DNA of 36,832 bases from Planctomycetota bacterium. GTDB taxonomy: Bacteria > Planctomycetota > Planctomycetia > Pirellulales > Pirellulaceae. Under the pieces are notes generated by a model. The model had not been told where the DNA came from. It saw only the letters and a list, made by a program, of their open reading frames with translations, and made no database searches. Location: positions 1 through 36,832 of the forward strand of contig JAJRVM010000246.1 in NCBI GenBank assembly GCA_024277285.1. The letters run 5' to 3'. The number at the start of each line of letters is the position of its first letter. Within the stretch, counting starts at the first letter, position 1. Shown piece after piece: positions 7,660 to 16,278 of the stretch. A program made the position numbers and the translations under genes.

Positions 7660-8988
7660 ATGCGCAAGATACTGATACTCTCAGCTCTTTGTCTCATCCC
7701 TTTTTGTATGCAAGCAAGAGCTGACGACTGGGGACATTGGCGCGGGCCGAACGGTAATCCCGCCGCACCGAACGGGGCTCCTCCGACCCAGTGGAGCAGC
7801 ACACAGAATGTCAAATGGAAAGTGAAGATTCCCGGGCGCGGTTCGGGTTCACCGGTAATTTGGGGCGACCAAATCTTCGTCTCCACGGCAGTTCCCGTTA
7901 ACGGCGTCGAGCAACGACCGGCACCACGTCGGGATGCGGTGCCAGCGCAAGGCCGAAAACGGCGCGGCGGTGGTCGAGCGGGCACATTACCCACACTGCA
8001 ATTCAAACTCCTCTGTTTCGATCGAGAAAGCGGGGACCTGCTGTGGCGACAGACGGCCACAGTGGCCACGCCACACCAGGGAGTCCATGCGACGCATGGA
8101 TTCGCTTCCGCATCTCCATGCACGGATGGCCAGCACGTCTATGCACATTTTGGGTCACGCGGCCTTTACTGCTACACGATGGACGGCACATTGAAATGGA
8201 AACGAGACGACTTTGGTAAAATGGACACGCGGAACAGCTTCGGCGAAGGCAGCTCGCCAACACTTGAGGGCGATAAGATCCTGGTGCCATGGGACCATGA
8301 AGGCGATTCTTTTCTGTATGCGTTAGATAAGACCACGGGCAAGACCATTTGGAAAACGCCGCGTGACGAGCCGACATGTTGGGCAACACCGCTGGTGGTC
8401 GAACACAAGGGTCGCAAACAGGTCATCATGAATGGGCAAACGTGTGCCCGAGCGTACGACTTGGAAACCGGCAAGGAAATCTGGCGGTGCGCAGGGCAAA
8501 CGGTCCGTCCGGTGGCGTCGCCCGTTACGGATGGTGAACTCGTATATATTGGCAGCGGTTTTCGCGGCTCGTTTCTTGGTGCTTTCCAACTGGACGGACA
8601 GGGAGACATTGAAGGGACCAAGAGCGTACAGTGGGTGATCGATCGTGACACGCCCGACATCGGATCGCTGCTCCTGTTTTCCGGGCGGCTCTACTTTTAC
8701 AAAGGCAAGACCGGCCTGCTCTCCTGCGTCAATGCGGCAACCGGCGAGCCCTTCTTCACGGCCGTCCGGCTTCCGGGAATTCGCAGTACGTACGCGTCGC
8801 CGATCGCCGCGGGCGGACACGTCTATCTGACCGGGCGCAGCGGAACCACGGTCGTGATCGAGGATGCCGACCAGCTGAAGATCGTAGCAACCAACTCGGT
8901 AGGCGAAACGGTCGACGCGACCCCCGCGCCGGTGGGCCACCAGTTGTTCATCCGCGGTGAAGAGCACTTGTTCTGCATTTCCGAATAG
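7660..8988 (+). CDS. Secreted PQQ-like beta-propeller protein
   Basis: A 442-residue protein. The start at 7660 is chosen because GAGGA lies six bases upstream and it gives a clean signal peptide (MRKILILSALCLIPF, cleaved near QARA). The mature protein opens with WGHWRGPNGN, the typical N-terminus of planctomycete PQQ-like proteins. Repeated propeller blades follow, each with a sugar-dehydrogenase-type tag: DRESGDLLWR, DKTTGKTIWK, DLETGKEIWR. A basic Pro/Arg/Gly-rich loop (about residues 90-110) interrupts the first blade. There is no dehydrogenase active site, so this is a BamB-like or scaffold propeller and not a proven quinoprotein enzyme. The role may be in the cell envelope, and the substrate is unknown. 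It follows the HzsA-like remnant by 153 bases and may once have been co-transcribed with it. Confidence 0.8.
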   Translation: MRKILILSALCLIPFCMQARADDWGHWRGPNGNPAAPNGAPPTQWSSTQNVKWKVKIPGRGSGSPVIWGDQIFVSTAVPVNGVEQRPAPRRDAVPAQGRKRRGGGRAGTLPTLQFKLLCFDRESGDLLWRQTATVATPHQGVHATHGFASASPCTDGQHVYAHFGSRGLYCYTMDGTLKWKRDDFGKMDTRNSFGEGSSPTLEGDKILVPWDHEGDSFLYALDKTTGKTIWKTPRDEPTCWATPLVVEHKGRKQVIMNGQTCARAYDLETGKEIWRCAGQTVRPVASPVTDGELVYIGSGFRGSFLGAFQLDGQGDIEGTKSVQWVIDRDTPDIGSLLLFSGRLYFYKGKTGLLSCVNAATGEPFFTAVRLPGIRSTYASPIAAGGHVYLTGRSGTTVVIEDADQLKIVATNSVGETVDATPAPVGHQLFIRGEEHLFCISE

Positions 8989-9052
8989 TGGTGCGGCAAT
9001 TCCCATTTGGCGAGTAACGCTGCCCCACCACTGAGCATCGCCGTGGGCGATG
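8988..9052 (+). terminator. Two hairpins just after the PQQ-like gene
   Basis: GTGGTGCGGCA (8988-8998) pairs with TGCCCCACCAC (9021-9031) with one mismatch. CATCGCC-GTG-GGCGATG (9036-9052) is a perfect 7-bp hairpin. They begin at the stop codon, which suits transcription termination, but no T tract follows. Nothing else is recognisable in 9053-9326. Confidence 0.35.
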
Positions 9053-9326
9053 GTGTGGCCCAGCACCGTACTTTTCCAAATTGACACGGCACCAGACTTC
9101 GTCGCACAACTCGACATCGTCCCCTTTCGCTCCGCACAATGGGCGCAAGATCGTGTTATTCTGCCGTGTAACAGAATATTTTGAGACAAAGCGTAAGACC
9201 AAAACAACACCACGCGAAGGCTCGATACTCCGCCTACTCGGCTTGAAGAGTGGCATTGCCAACGGTGAAACTCAGGTGACACGTTCATAAGACGCAATCG
9301 AAGGCCACAATAATCGCACTGATTTC

Positions 9327-10760
9327 ATGAGGTACTCACACGTGGATGATTCACGAGACGACACCAACAGTTCTGCTGTAGGGAAGGAGACGTTGCTGAC
9401 GTCCAGTCAGCACTTCTACCAATCGGAAGACTGGTTGGCGGTTTGGCTCGGTGTTTTTTTATTAGCTGTTTGTTTGGGCGTCGTACTCGCCTGGGGAGTG
9501 AGTGATGATGGGGCGTTGACCAATCCGCTGAAACCGTGGCTTGCCAAGCCCGTTACCTGGTCGACCAATCCTATCGCTGCGTTTTACGTCCCCGGCAAGA
9601 CAAACATTGTTCCAGGACTGCTTGGTGTTTTCGCAACAGGACTGTTCGCATTCGGTGCCGGTACGGCCATGATGGGCGTACGTTTTCGTTCCTTTGCGCG
9701 AGGCTTTTGCCTGGTATTCGCGCTAGCAACGATCGCCTACGTGCTTGCTGGCCAGGAAGTCGTGAAGCACTACAATCTTGGTTACGCCCTTTGGGCGCTA
9801 GCCATTAGCTTGCTCATCAGTAACACCGTTGGCACACCCGATTGGGCCCGTCCGGCGATTCGCACAGAGTTTTTCATTAAGACCGGATTGGTCTTACTTG
9901 GTGCGGAAGTGCTGCTTAGCCGGCTACTGACTTTAGGAATTCCCGGTATCTTCGTCGCCTGGATCGTGACTCCTATTGTACTGGTAACGACTTTCTGGTT
10001 TGGCCAAAAAGTCCTACGAATCAGTTCACCGTCGCTTAACATGGTGATCTCTGCTGACATGTCCGTCTGTGGTGTGTCGGCAGCTATCGCAACGGCAGCG
10101 GCCTGCAAGGCGAAAAAGGAGGAGCTGTCGCTGGCGATCGGAATGTCATTGTCCTTCACGGTAATCATGATGGTCGTGATGCCCATGGCGATTCAGGCAA
10201 TGGGCATGAGCAACATGCTTGGAGGGGCCTGGATGGGCGGCACGATTGACGCCACGGGAGCAGTTACAGCCGCTGGTGCAATGCTCGGTGACGACGCTCT
10301 GCAAGTGGCCGCGACCGTGAAGATGATCCAGAACATCCTAATTGGCGTTGTCGCCTTTTGTGTGGCAATGTTCTGGGTTCTGCGAGTAGAACGCCAGGAG
10401 AGTGGAGCGAAGCCTAGCCTGATGGAGATTTGGTGGCGGTTCCCTAAGTTCATTCTTGGGTTTATCGGGGCGTCGATTTGCTTTTCCATTTTCTACGCCA
10501 GTTGGGACAACGGGGCACAACTGGTCGACACGGTCATCAAAGGCAGCAGCAAGACCCTCCGCGGCTGGTTTTTCTGCTTGGCGTTTGTGAGCATCGGGCT
10601 GGAGACTGACTTTCGCGAGTTGGCCAAGCACTTCAAGGGTGGCAAGCCGCTTGTATTGTACATGGTCGGGCAAGCGTTCAATTTGTGCTTGACGCTGTTG
10701 ATGGTGTGGCTGATGTTTGAGAAAGTATTTCCCCATGCATTCGAGGCGATGCGAAAATAG
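9327..10760 (+). CDS. YeiH-family putative sulfate exporter (UPF0324)
   Basis: A 477-residue polytopic membrane protein matching the YeiH/UPF0324 (Cons_hypoth698) family. About ten hydrophobic helices are visible. The family core is clear: [20 protein letters not shown] with LVLLGAEVL (near 165-195), the re-entrant [33 protein letters not shown], and [18 protein letters not shown] with [11 protein letters not shown] characterised relative (TauZ-type) is associated with sulfite/sulfate export during sulfonate degradation; here the substrate is inferred. A 90-residue N-terminal portion with two helices precedes the conserved core and is longer than in the E. coli homologue. The gene is followed after 11 bases by a small membrane protein, so the two form an operon. 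Confidence 0.85.
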   Translation: MRYSHVDDSRDDTNSSAVGKETLLTSSQHFYQSEDWLAVWLGVFLLAVCLGVVLAWGVSDDGALTNPLKPWLAKPVTWSTNPIAAFYVPGKTNIVPGLLGVFATGLFAFGAGTAMMGVRFRSFARGFCLVFALATIAYVLAGQEVVKHYNLGYALWALAISLLISNTVGTPDWARPAIRTEFFIKTGLVLLGAEVLLSRLLTLGIPGIFVAWIVTPIVLVTTFWFGQKVLRISSPSLNMVISADMSVCGVSAAIATAAACKAKKEELSLAIGMSLSFTVIMMVVMPMAIQAMGMSNMLGGAWMGGTIDATGAVTAAGAMLGDDALQVAATVKMIQNILIGVVAFCVAMFWVLRVERQESGAKPSLMEIWWRFPKFILGFIGASICFSIFYASWDNGAQLVDTVIKGSSKTLRGWFFCLAFVSIGLETDFRELAKHFKGGKPLVLYMVGQAFNLCLTLLMVWLMFEKVFPHAFEAMRK

Positions 10761-10771
10761 GAGGCTCGACG

Positions 10772-11035
10772 GTGCACGATCGTCATAAACGTGGCTTGAT
10801 TCCACTGAGCCTGGGCATTTCGGTGATCACGATCGTCTGGATCATCGTGCTGCCACGTATCGCGAGCTGGAAGTCCGTGCGAGAGAACATCGACTTGTTG
10901 GACCGGAAGGGCATCGATCCGGCCGCGCTTTACTACACCGATGTCGAGGCGATGGCAAGGATTGAGGCTGACATGAATGCCGCTCGCCAGTCGCATCCTG
11001 AAGCGTTCTGGAGCGTGCGATCGGCTGAACAGTAG
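10772..11035 (+). CDS. Small single-helix membrane protein next to the exporter
   Basis: An 87-residue protein with one hydrophobic helix (about residues 9-29, LIPLSLGISVITIVWIIVLP) and a charged soluble tail of about 55 residues. It starts with GTG, with AGGAGG nine bases upstream; the GTG choice is supported by that spacing and by the 11-base gap to the exporter stop. I do not recognise a named family. The tight coupling suggests an accessory or regulatory subunit of the exporter, but that is inference from position. A perfect 7-bp hairpin (GTTCGCA..TGCGAAC, 11052-11070) lies just past the stop and could end the operon. Confidence 0.65.
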   Translation: MHDRHKRGLIPLSLGISVITIVWIIVLPRIASWKSVRENIDLLDRKGIDPAALYYTDVEAMARIEADMNAARQSHPEAFWSVRSAEQ

Positions 11036-11093
11036 ACCGCAACCAGAACCAGTTCGCATCTGCTGCGAACAGGAAGTGATCCCAAGACGGAGA

Positions 11094-11225
11094 CAGACGC
11101 ATCGGTGGTCGCAATTCCTGTGTCGCCCCTGCCGGGGCTCATCGGTTTTGGTTTGAACCACACCGGTGCCTTACGACACCGGCAGAGGCTGTACCGGCCC
11201 TGCCGGGCCGATTTCGATCCACGCC
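11094..11225 (-). repeat. GC-rich palindromic repeat, copy 2 of 3
   Basis: It carries CTGTGTCGCCCCTGCCGGGG, ACACCGGTGCCTTACGACAC with CGGCAGAGG, and TGTACCGGCCCTGCCGGGCC. These match the words at 2.3-2.5 kb and 19.1-19.3 kb, here in the opposite orientation to copy 1. Confidence 0.65.
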
Positions 11226-11379
11226 TTGCTTCCAATGCGACATGCTGTTGACACTTCAGCTGACGCATTGACAGCGGACATTAATATGTCATTGAGTGTC
11301 TGGGCTCTCTTACACGACTGGCAAGGAGGCGGTGGCTTCGAGACGATGGGGTTAAGCTCGACGGAGCGTCTTTCCATCA

Positions 11380-11452
11380 GCGTCTATCAGCGGTCATCAG
11401 TGGTCCCTTCCCAAATGTGCCGATCGTGTCCCTATTTCCGTGAACGGTTTCC
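11380..11452 (+). repeat. GTGAACGG-type intergenic repeat, copy A
   Basis: It begins CATCAGCGTCTATCAGCGGT and ends CCTATTTCCGTGAACGGTTT. The two halves recur together at 30565-30634 and 32119-32198, and loosely at 22157-22203. The rest of 11226-11550 has nothing recognisable. Confidence 0.5.
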
Positions 11453-11550
11453 ATTTTTCCTACCCGTGGAATTCCTAGCTCCGACGGCTCGTTACTTGCC
11501 CGCAGCGCCGCGCCGGTCAATCGCGCGCGGAGGCAAGCGTTCCCGTTGAT

Positions 11551-12066
11551 TCAATCGGCAACGTTGAGGATATCGTCAAGAGTCAGGTCATGCTTCCATT
11601 TGTCCATCCAACCGCGCACGGTCGTCGCGGGAACTCGATGAGTGCTGCGGCTCTTTTCGGCCAGCAGGTCGGCCCAACGGTACAGGATGTCACGCGTGGT
11701 TTCTTTGTACTTCAGGAGTACGCGAATCTCCTGCCACCACTGGGAATCGGGTTCCTTGAGCTCAACCGCGTAACCACAGCTTAAGGCATGCACAGCATAA
11801 CGTTTCGTTTCGGCGTTTCTGCCGTTACCACGGTCAACAACGATCGGTGAGCGATTGTCCTTGGTGGCCTCGACGAACCGGCTGAAATTCCAGTCTCTCG
11901 CTTGGAATAACAGCTCCTTGTGGTAATCATACCGCGCCCGATCGTCGCCCACTTGGGTGTAAAAAAATGCGTCCGTTTCGCAGATCACACCGTACTCGCC
12001 CGCCAGACGTTGCGCCGTGAAACTCTTACCGCAACTCGGCAGGCCACGCATCAGATATACAATCAT
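11551..12066 (-). CDS. P-loop kinase-like protein (NEDD4BP2-like AAA ATPase)
   Basis: A 171-residue protein with a Walker A motif right at the N-terminus, MRGLPSCGKS (GxxxxGKS at residues 8-15), inside the beta-strand IVYLM. A VVDRG strand (95-99) could serve as the second acidic site. The small size and the CETDAFFYTQ and DYHKELLFQAR segments fit the bacterial and phage family related to the kinase domain of human NEDD4-binding protein 2 and to polynucleotide kinases. Members phosphorylate nucleic acid ends or act as generic P-loop NTPases; the substrate here is unknown. The C-terminal 60 residues are helical and basic (YRWADLLAEKSRSTHRVP). No nuclease or ligase gene is adjacent. Confidence 0.65.
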   Translation of the reverse strand: MIVYLMRGLPSCGKSFTAQRLAGEYGVICETDAFFYTQVGDDRARYDYHKELLFQARDWNFSRFVEATKDNRSPIVVDRGNGRNAETKRYAVHALSCGYAVELKEPDSQWWQEIRVLLKYKETTRDILYRWADLLAEKSRSTHRVPATTVRGWMDKWKHDLTLDDILNVAD

Positions 12067-12141
12067 CTCGCAAGCAGCAGTTGCACTGCGCTCCTCATCT
12101 GCACTCGAACGGGGCGGCGAATCCGTCGTCGTCGAGGTTTC

Positions 12142-12312
12142 TCACTCAATCTTCCTCTTTGCCCAGAATGCGGTAACAGTTGCCTTCGCAGCACCGAGGC
12201 TGTGTCCGGCGAGCCAGATCGTCTGGCCAGCAAGATGAGCGTTCCGTGCTCGTTCAGACACCCATTCGTAAACCGAATCGGTACTCGTCCAGAACCCTTC
12301 GTGGATGCGACA
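12142..12312 (-). pseudogene. Fragment of a class 3 lipase-like hydrolase
   Basis: About 55 codons read CRIHEGFWTSTDSVYEWV followed by LAGQTIWLAGHSLGAAKATV. HEGF and the nucleophile elbow GHSLG (GxSxG) match alpha/beta-hydrolase class 3 lipases, which use the Ser as nucleophile. The frame continues upstream only into the antisense of the neighbouring cyclodeaminase gene, so the rest of the enzyme is absent. It ends at a stop at 12142-12144. This is a remnant. Confidence 0.55.
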
Positions 12313-12331
12313 TTCCTTGCCGCCAACAGCG

Positions 12332-13309
12332 TTACAGCTCCACGATGCGGCCGACGCCATTCTGTTCAGCATGACGCAACACGGCCGCCGCGCAGACGAT
12401 ATCCTGAGCGGCGTTCCCGACCGACTTGAAAAACGTCGTCTGTTCTCGGTTGGAGCGTCCCGCACGTGTCCCGAGCAGAACTTCGCCCAGTTCGGCGGGA
12501 GCAAAACCCTCCGGCAGTAGGCCTTGCGCGATCGGCTGCAGCAAGTCACCGGCCTCTTTCAAGGCTGCCGCGCGTTGATCGACAACGACTTCGGCGCGCG
12601 CGACGGTGTGCGGAGGAATTTCGGCCGCAGCGGGCGTGTACGATCCGATGCCGTTCAGGTGCGTGCCAGCACTCAGTTCCTCATCGGCGAACAGCGGCAC
12701 CTTGCTCGTTGTCGCGGTTGAAATAACTCCGCAGTCGCGAAGAACTTGCGTCGATGCCGTCGCCACCAACCGACAGTCACCCACCAACGTGGCCTGCGTT
12801 TGGCAGAACGACTCAGCCCACTCCTGACATCGCGAGAAGACGTAAACCGTCTCGAGTGGCAAGACCGCAAGCAATGCCCGAAGCTGACAGACCGCCTGAC
12901 CACCGGTCCCGAACAGAGCGGCCACGGTGGTGTCGGGGTTCGCCAACACGCGAGTTGCCAATCCGGCCGCCGCGCCCGTTCGCAAAGCGGTCAAGTACTG
13001 CGCATCCATCAGCGCAACAGGTAGCCCCGTCGCGCTGTCGTTGACGATCATCAGCCCGGTCGTTACAGGCAGCTTCTGCGCCGCATTGCCGGGAAACGTC
13101 GAGACGATTTTCAGACCGAACATGCGCTGCGTCGGTAGCGATGCTGGCTTGTAGAGCATGGTCCCAGCGTCGTTGCTCAAGCTGGTCCGGACCGGCGCGT
13201 CGATCGCGCCCGACGACAACGATGTGAACGCCTCCGCCATCAGCTCAATCGCTTGCGCCATACCGAGTGTTTGCCGCACGTCTTGCTGGGACAGTAGTCG
13301 CAATTTCAT
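12332..13309 (-). CDS. Ornithine cyclodeaminase / mu-crystallin family protein
   Basis: A 325-residue protein, full family length. It opens with the family's substrate-binding half (GLKIVSTFPGN near 65-75, with the Lys expected to bind the substrate carboxylate), then LTALRTGAAAGLAT (106-119) and the dinucleotide-binding Rossmann motif LFGTGGQA (132-139). STATTSKVPLF and LNGIGSY also match the family. Members are NAD(P)-dependent and act on amino or imino acids (ornithine cyclodeaminase, alanine dehydrogenase, ketimine reductase); the exact substrate cannot be read. It stands apart from its neighbours, with a lipase fragment at its 3' end and a MITE-like repeat 30 bases before its start. Confidence 0.85.
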   Translation of the reverse strand: MKLRLLSQQDVRQTLGMAQAIELMAEAFTSLSSGAIDAPVRTSLSNDAGTMLYKPASLPTQRMFGLKIVSTFPGNAAQKLPVTTGLMIVNDSATGLPVALMDAQYLTALRTGAAAGLATRVLANPDTTVAALFGTGGQAVCQLRALLAVLPLETVYVFSRCQEWAESFCQTQATLVGDCRLVATASTQVLRDCGVISTATTSKVPLFADEELSAGTHLNGIGSYTPAAAEIPPHTVARAEVVVDQRAAALKEAGDLLQPIAQGLLPEGFAPAELGEVLLGTRAGRSNREQTTFFKSVGNAAQDIVCAAAVLRHAEQNGVGRIVEL

Positions 13310-13338
13310 GGAAATCGTTTTTCGATCCTAGAACGTTG

Positions 13339-13535
13339 AAACGGTTTAGCCGATTGAAGTTGAACGTGCTTTGAGGTCTGGCTGGCTATGGCTCGACCCC
13401 CAACGCCTTCGGCGTTGGGGGAGAGAGGGGTGGGTATTGGTATCAGCGTCTTAGCTGGCAAAACTCGTTCACCTACGGGGCAAGCCCGTAGGGGTCCCTG
13501 ACTTAGTCAAACGCTGCGATTGGTTCAGCAGAAAC
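13339..13535 (+). repeat. MITE-like element, copy 3 (near full length)
   Basis: It runs from ACGGTTTAGCCGATTGAAGT through GCTTTGAGG, the hairpin CCCCAACGCCTTCGGCGTTG, TCTTAGCTGGCAAAACTCG, the hairpin CCTACGGGGCAAGCCCGTAG, and the end GACTTAGTCAAACGCTGCGA. Copy 4 has the same two termini in opposite orientation. The right end abuts a sulfatase fragment. Confidence 0.75.
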
Positions 13536-13543
13536 CTTGCATG

Positions 13544-13690
13544 TGGGAGCGGTTTCTTGTTCTTGGTGCGATGCTGATTGGCCCCGATATAATTCTGGTG
13601 TATGCCGGTCATCATGGCAGAACGCGAAGCCGAACAGACCGGCGCGGTCGTGTAAGCACGTTCAAAGCGAATCCTCACCGGCAGCAGCCC
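13544..13690 (-). pseudogene. Fragment of a sulfatase around its active site
   Basis: About 48 codons read RFERAYTTAPVCSASRSAM then MTGIHQNYIGANQHR. CSASR followed by TG is the formylglycine-type sulfatase signature (C-x-[AP]-x-R...TG), so the piece comes from the N-terminal quarter of a sulfatase. Nothing before or after it belongs to the enzyme: downstream the frame runs into the MITE-like element, and upstream it meets the stop of the DUF1559 gene. It is a remnant and differs from the intact sulfatase at 16.3-17.7 kb, whose site reads CGPSR. Confidence 0.65.
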
Positions 13691-13696
13691 TAGGCC

Positions 13697-15337
13697 CTAA
13701 AAATCAACACGTTGTCCGTCGGCCATCATTAACATCCTCAGGAACAACTCAGAGTCAACGGCCGCCGAGATAAAGTGGACGCTTCCATCGGCCAATACGA
13801 CCTGAAAACCACCCGGGTGAGCGCTGCCCAGGCCGAGCAATGGTTTTTCCACGTTGTAAGTAAAATCATCCGGCTTCGTCCAAATGACCGAAGTCTCGTC
13901 ATTGACTTCAATGGCCAGGATTGTATTGGAGGTCCCGTCGGTGATACTTCGGAACTCGGTCCCATCGCGGCCTTCAAAGATCGAACCCTTGCCGGCCGGG
14001 ACCAGGTAACTTGCGTGACTGCTAGAAGGTTTTGCCGAGGCGCTGCGATACAGGGGCGGCATCTGATCGATTAACTTTCGATTATGCTCGCTGTTCCACG
14101 GCTCGTCCAAGTGAAACTTCTTGTACAACTCGCCCTGTTCAAGGAATGGCAGCAACTGCACTCGCCAGCTGAGCAGTGGTGTACCGTCCTTCGCATAGGT
14201 CGCGCGCGATGGGAAGTGTTTGTAAGTATCGTAATAGTTGTGCATCGCCAGTCCAATCTGCTTCAGGTTGTTTGACGACTGCATGCGGCGCGCTGCTTCG
14301 CGAGCGGCCTGGACTGCTGGCAGCAACAGTGCGACCAACACGCCGATCACCACCACTTGGTTGCCCGCTTGAGCCTCTTGGGACAGCACCAGTTTATTGC
14401 CTTCACGCGTGGGCTGAAACACCTCGAACATATGCCGGATAATGCGCTGGGCATACTCTGCTCCCGCCTGCTCCACCGGATCGTCACTGCTGCCCATTTC
14501 CGACATCATTTGTGCCAAAAGCATCTGTTGTCCAAACTGCATCAGCTGTTTGACGATTCCTTCCAGCTCTTCGGCGGCGGCGTCACTTGGAGCCAGGACC
14601 GTGAGCGAAGCCCCTGTTTTCCCTGTGATCGATAGCTGGATTTTGGCTGCGTCAATCAAATTGGGCAGTTGCTTAACCGGGGCCAAAGGAGGTGGAAGCG
14701 GAGCGTGCGCCAGTTGCGCGTTTAGCATCGGACGAATCCCTTCGACCACGACCAGTGCGGTCAGGTCACCAGCCATGTCGGTCTTTGAAGCCAACTGGCT
14801 CAAGGTACCCGCCTTCGGCGCCTTGTGGTTGGCCAACATCCCGCGCAGCATCCCATCTTGCGCAACAATCAGTGTGCGATCGTCCGGCATGTACATTCCC
14901 AACCCCATGGGGTGCTGGGGCTGGCGATAGAGACGGCCCTCCAGCTTGCTCTCTTCCAACCGAGCATTGCCCGGTACTTTGATCTCATCCAGCCGGTAGG
15001 GTTTTGCAAACTGAACAACCACACCGACGCCGGGCGGGCCCGCCACGGGGGCCTCGACGACCAGCAGCACGCGTTCTACGTCCGCAGGTTCAATCCCCAG
15101 TTCCTTTCTTCCCGCCGCCGAGACAACTTCGAGCGGCATCATCTCCATCGAGGGCGCGGTGAGCACGCGCCGCGGGTGCGCCACAATGGCCACCATGGCA
15201 TTGGGCGTGATGTAGCCTAGATCCGGTTGGCCGGCCTGCCCTGTCGGCACTGGCTGCTGAGCGAATCCGAACGTCGGCATCGCCACCATCGTTACCATCA
15301 AGATCCAACAAATCGCTCGCTTACTACGACGCATCAT
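13697..15337 (-). CDS. DUF1559 protein with a long N-terminal soluble domain
   Basis: A 546-residue protein. Residues 1-26 form a signal peptide (ending FAQ). Residues 30-325 form a soluble alpha/beta region that I do not recognise. The rest is a DUF1559 (SBP_bac_10) unit: helix [20 protein letters not shown] (328-347), then [35 protein letters not shown], and the C-terminal [21 protein letters not shown]1559 proteins are a large planctomycete family resembling type II secretion pseudopilins, where the hydrophobic helix normally sits at the N-terminus behind a prepilin cleavage site. Here it is internal and there is no such site, so the protein is more likely exported and membrane-anchored in the middle. 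Function is unknown. The start has GAGG about eight bases upstream. Confidence 0.8.
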   Translation of the reverse strand: MMRRSKRAICWILMVTMVAMPTFGFAQQPVPTGQAGQPDLGYITPNAMVAIVAHPRRVLTAPSMEMMPLEVVSAAGRKELGIEPADVERVLLVVEAPVAGPPGVGVVVQFAKPYRLDEIKVPGNARLEESKLEGRLYRQPQHPMGLGMYMPDDRTLIVAQDGMLRGMLANHKAPKAGTLSQLASKTDMAGDLTALVVVEGIRPMLNAQLAHAPLPPPLAPVKQLPNLIDAAKIQLSITGKTGASLTVLAPSDAAAEELEGIVKQLMQFGQQMLLAQMMSEMGSSDDPVEQAGAEYAQRIIRHMFEVFQPTREGNKLVLSQEAQAGNQVVVIGVLVALLLPAVQAAREAARRMQSSNNLKQIGLAMHNYYDTYKHFPSRATYAKDGTPLLSWRVQLLPFLEQGELYKKFHLDEPWNSEHNRKLIDQMPPLYRSASAKPSSSHASYLVPAGKGSIFEGRDGTEFRSITDGTSNTILAIEVNDETSVIWTKPDDFTYNVEKPLLGLGSAHPGGFQVVLADGSVHFISAAVDSELFLRMLMMADGQRVDF

Positions 15338-15401
15338 CTCACACCTCGCCTTTCATCCAAAAACTGTGACCCCAGAACACTCAACCGTAATCGATACGAT
15401 T

Positions 15402-15598
15402 GTATCTGTTTGGCCGATTGCAGCATTTAACTAAGTCAAGGACCCCTACGGGCTCGCCCCGTAGGTGAACGAGTTTTGCCAGCTAAGACGCCGATACCAA
15501 TCCCCCCCTCTCCTCCACTGCACAGGGCGGTGGGGGTCGATCCATAGCCAACCAAACCTCAATGTACGGTCAACTTCATTTGGCCAAACTGTTGCATA
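15402..15598 (-). repeat. MITE-like element, copy 4 (near full length)
   Basis: It starts ATCTGTTTGGCCGATTGCAG and ends CTTCATTTGGCCAAACTGTT, an imperfect terminal inverted repeat of about 20 bp. Inside are GACCCCTACGGGCTCGCCCC, GAACGAGTTTTGCCAGCTAA and a GC-rich hairpin near 15515-15537. It is inverted relative to copy 3. Confidence 0.8.
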
Positions 15599-15891
15599 CT
15601 ACTTCGATTCCCGTTCCGGCTCCTACACAAATTCGCCTCACACCGCAAACAAAGTCGTGTGGGCCATCGGACCGTTACCTGCGTGCCATGGCAAGCATGC
15701 CAGACGAAGACCTCGCAAGTTCCCACGAGTATACCCAAACCGGATACGGCTGCACAATAAAGTCGAGATAACCCGTTCACAAAAATGAGGACGCCCGCAT
15801 CGCGTCAAGTCAGAGTAACGGTTCACAAGCGATCAACGTTGTTCTGGCCGCTTCCGTGCCGACGGCACAGCCCTATACGAGCCCACGGTGC

Positions 15892-15921
15892 AGCCAATGC
15901 GAGTTTTTGCGAGCATTGGCG
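15892..15921. repeat. GCCAATGC..GCATTGGC hairpin
   Basis: An 8-bp perfect stem around the loop GAGTTTTTGCGA. It lies in an otherwise featureless gap (15599-15973). Function is unknown. Confidence 0.4.
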
Positions 15922-15973
15922 TAACCCTGGGTAGTCTTCCCACACAACACCAAAAAGTCCCAACGGGGCGGCC

Positions 15974-16126
15974 CTAACCGCTACCCTGCTCCAGGGCACT
16001 GGCAAGCTCGTGCAGCCACTCTTCAAGGTCCGTATAGCCATCATCATCCGCGTCGGCCGTTGGACCGCCCGGCAAATTGAGCCCCTGGCGACGGATTTCC
16101 ACCGGTGCAAGCCCGCCGACCCCAAC
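15974..16126 (-). pseudogene. C-terminal scrap of a lyase-type secreted protein
   Basis: About 50 codons end NLPGGPTADADDDGYTDLEE then WLHEL and a stop. The DxDxDGYTxLEEWL motif is an EF-hand/dockerin-like ending common at the C-terminus of planctomycete pectate lyases and other secreted enzymes. No enzyme body is attached. A second possible scrap in another frame (about 16195-16266) reads RVRVNVLETEGG and ends SRFDLY at a stop, resembling the tail of a discoidin-type domain. Both look like leftovers. Confidence 0.45.
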
Positions 16127-16278
16127 GATTCTTCTAATGCGCGGCCAAATCGTCCTATGCGGTGCCGTCATTCGCCTTCCTTCCAGTTCGCATATCAATA
16201 GAGGTCGAACCGGCTGATCTGAGGCGGCCCGCCCTCGGTCTCCAGTACGTTGACGCGCACTCTTCGACCCTGTGCCGG

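Noticed and set aside
8323..9297. Minus-strand frame of 324 codons.
   Set aside because: It is antisense to the PQQ-like gene, whose sense protein has clear propeller motifs and a signal peptide.
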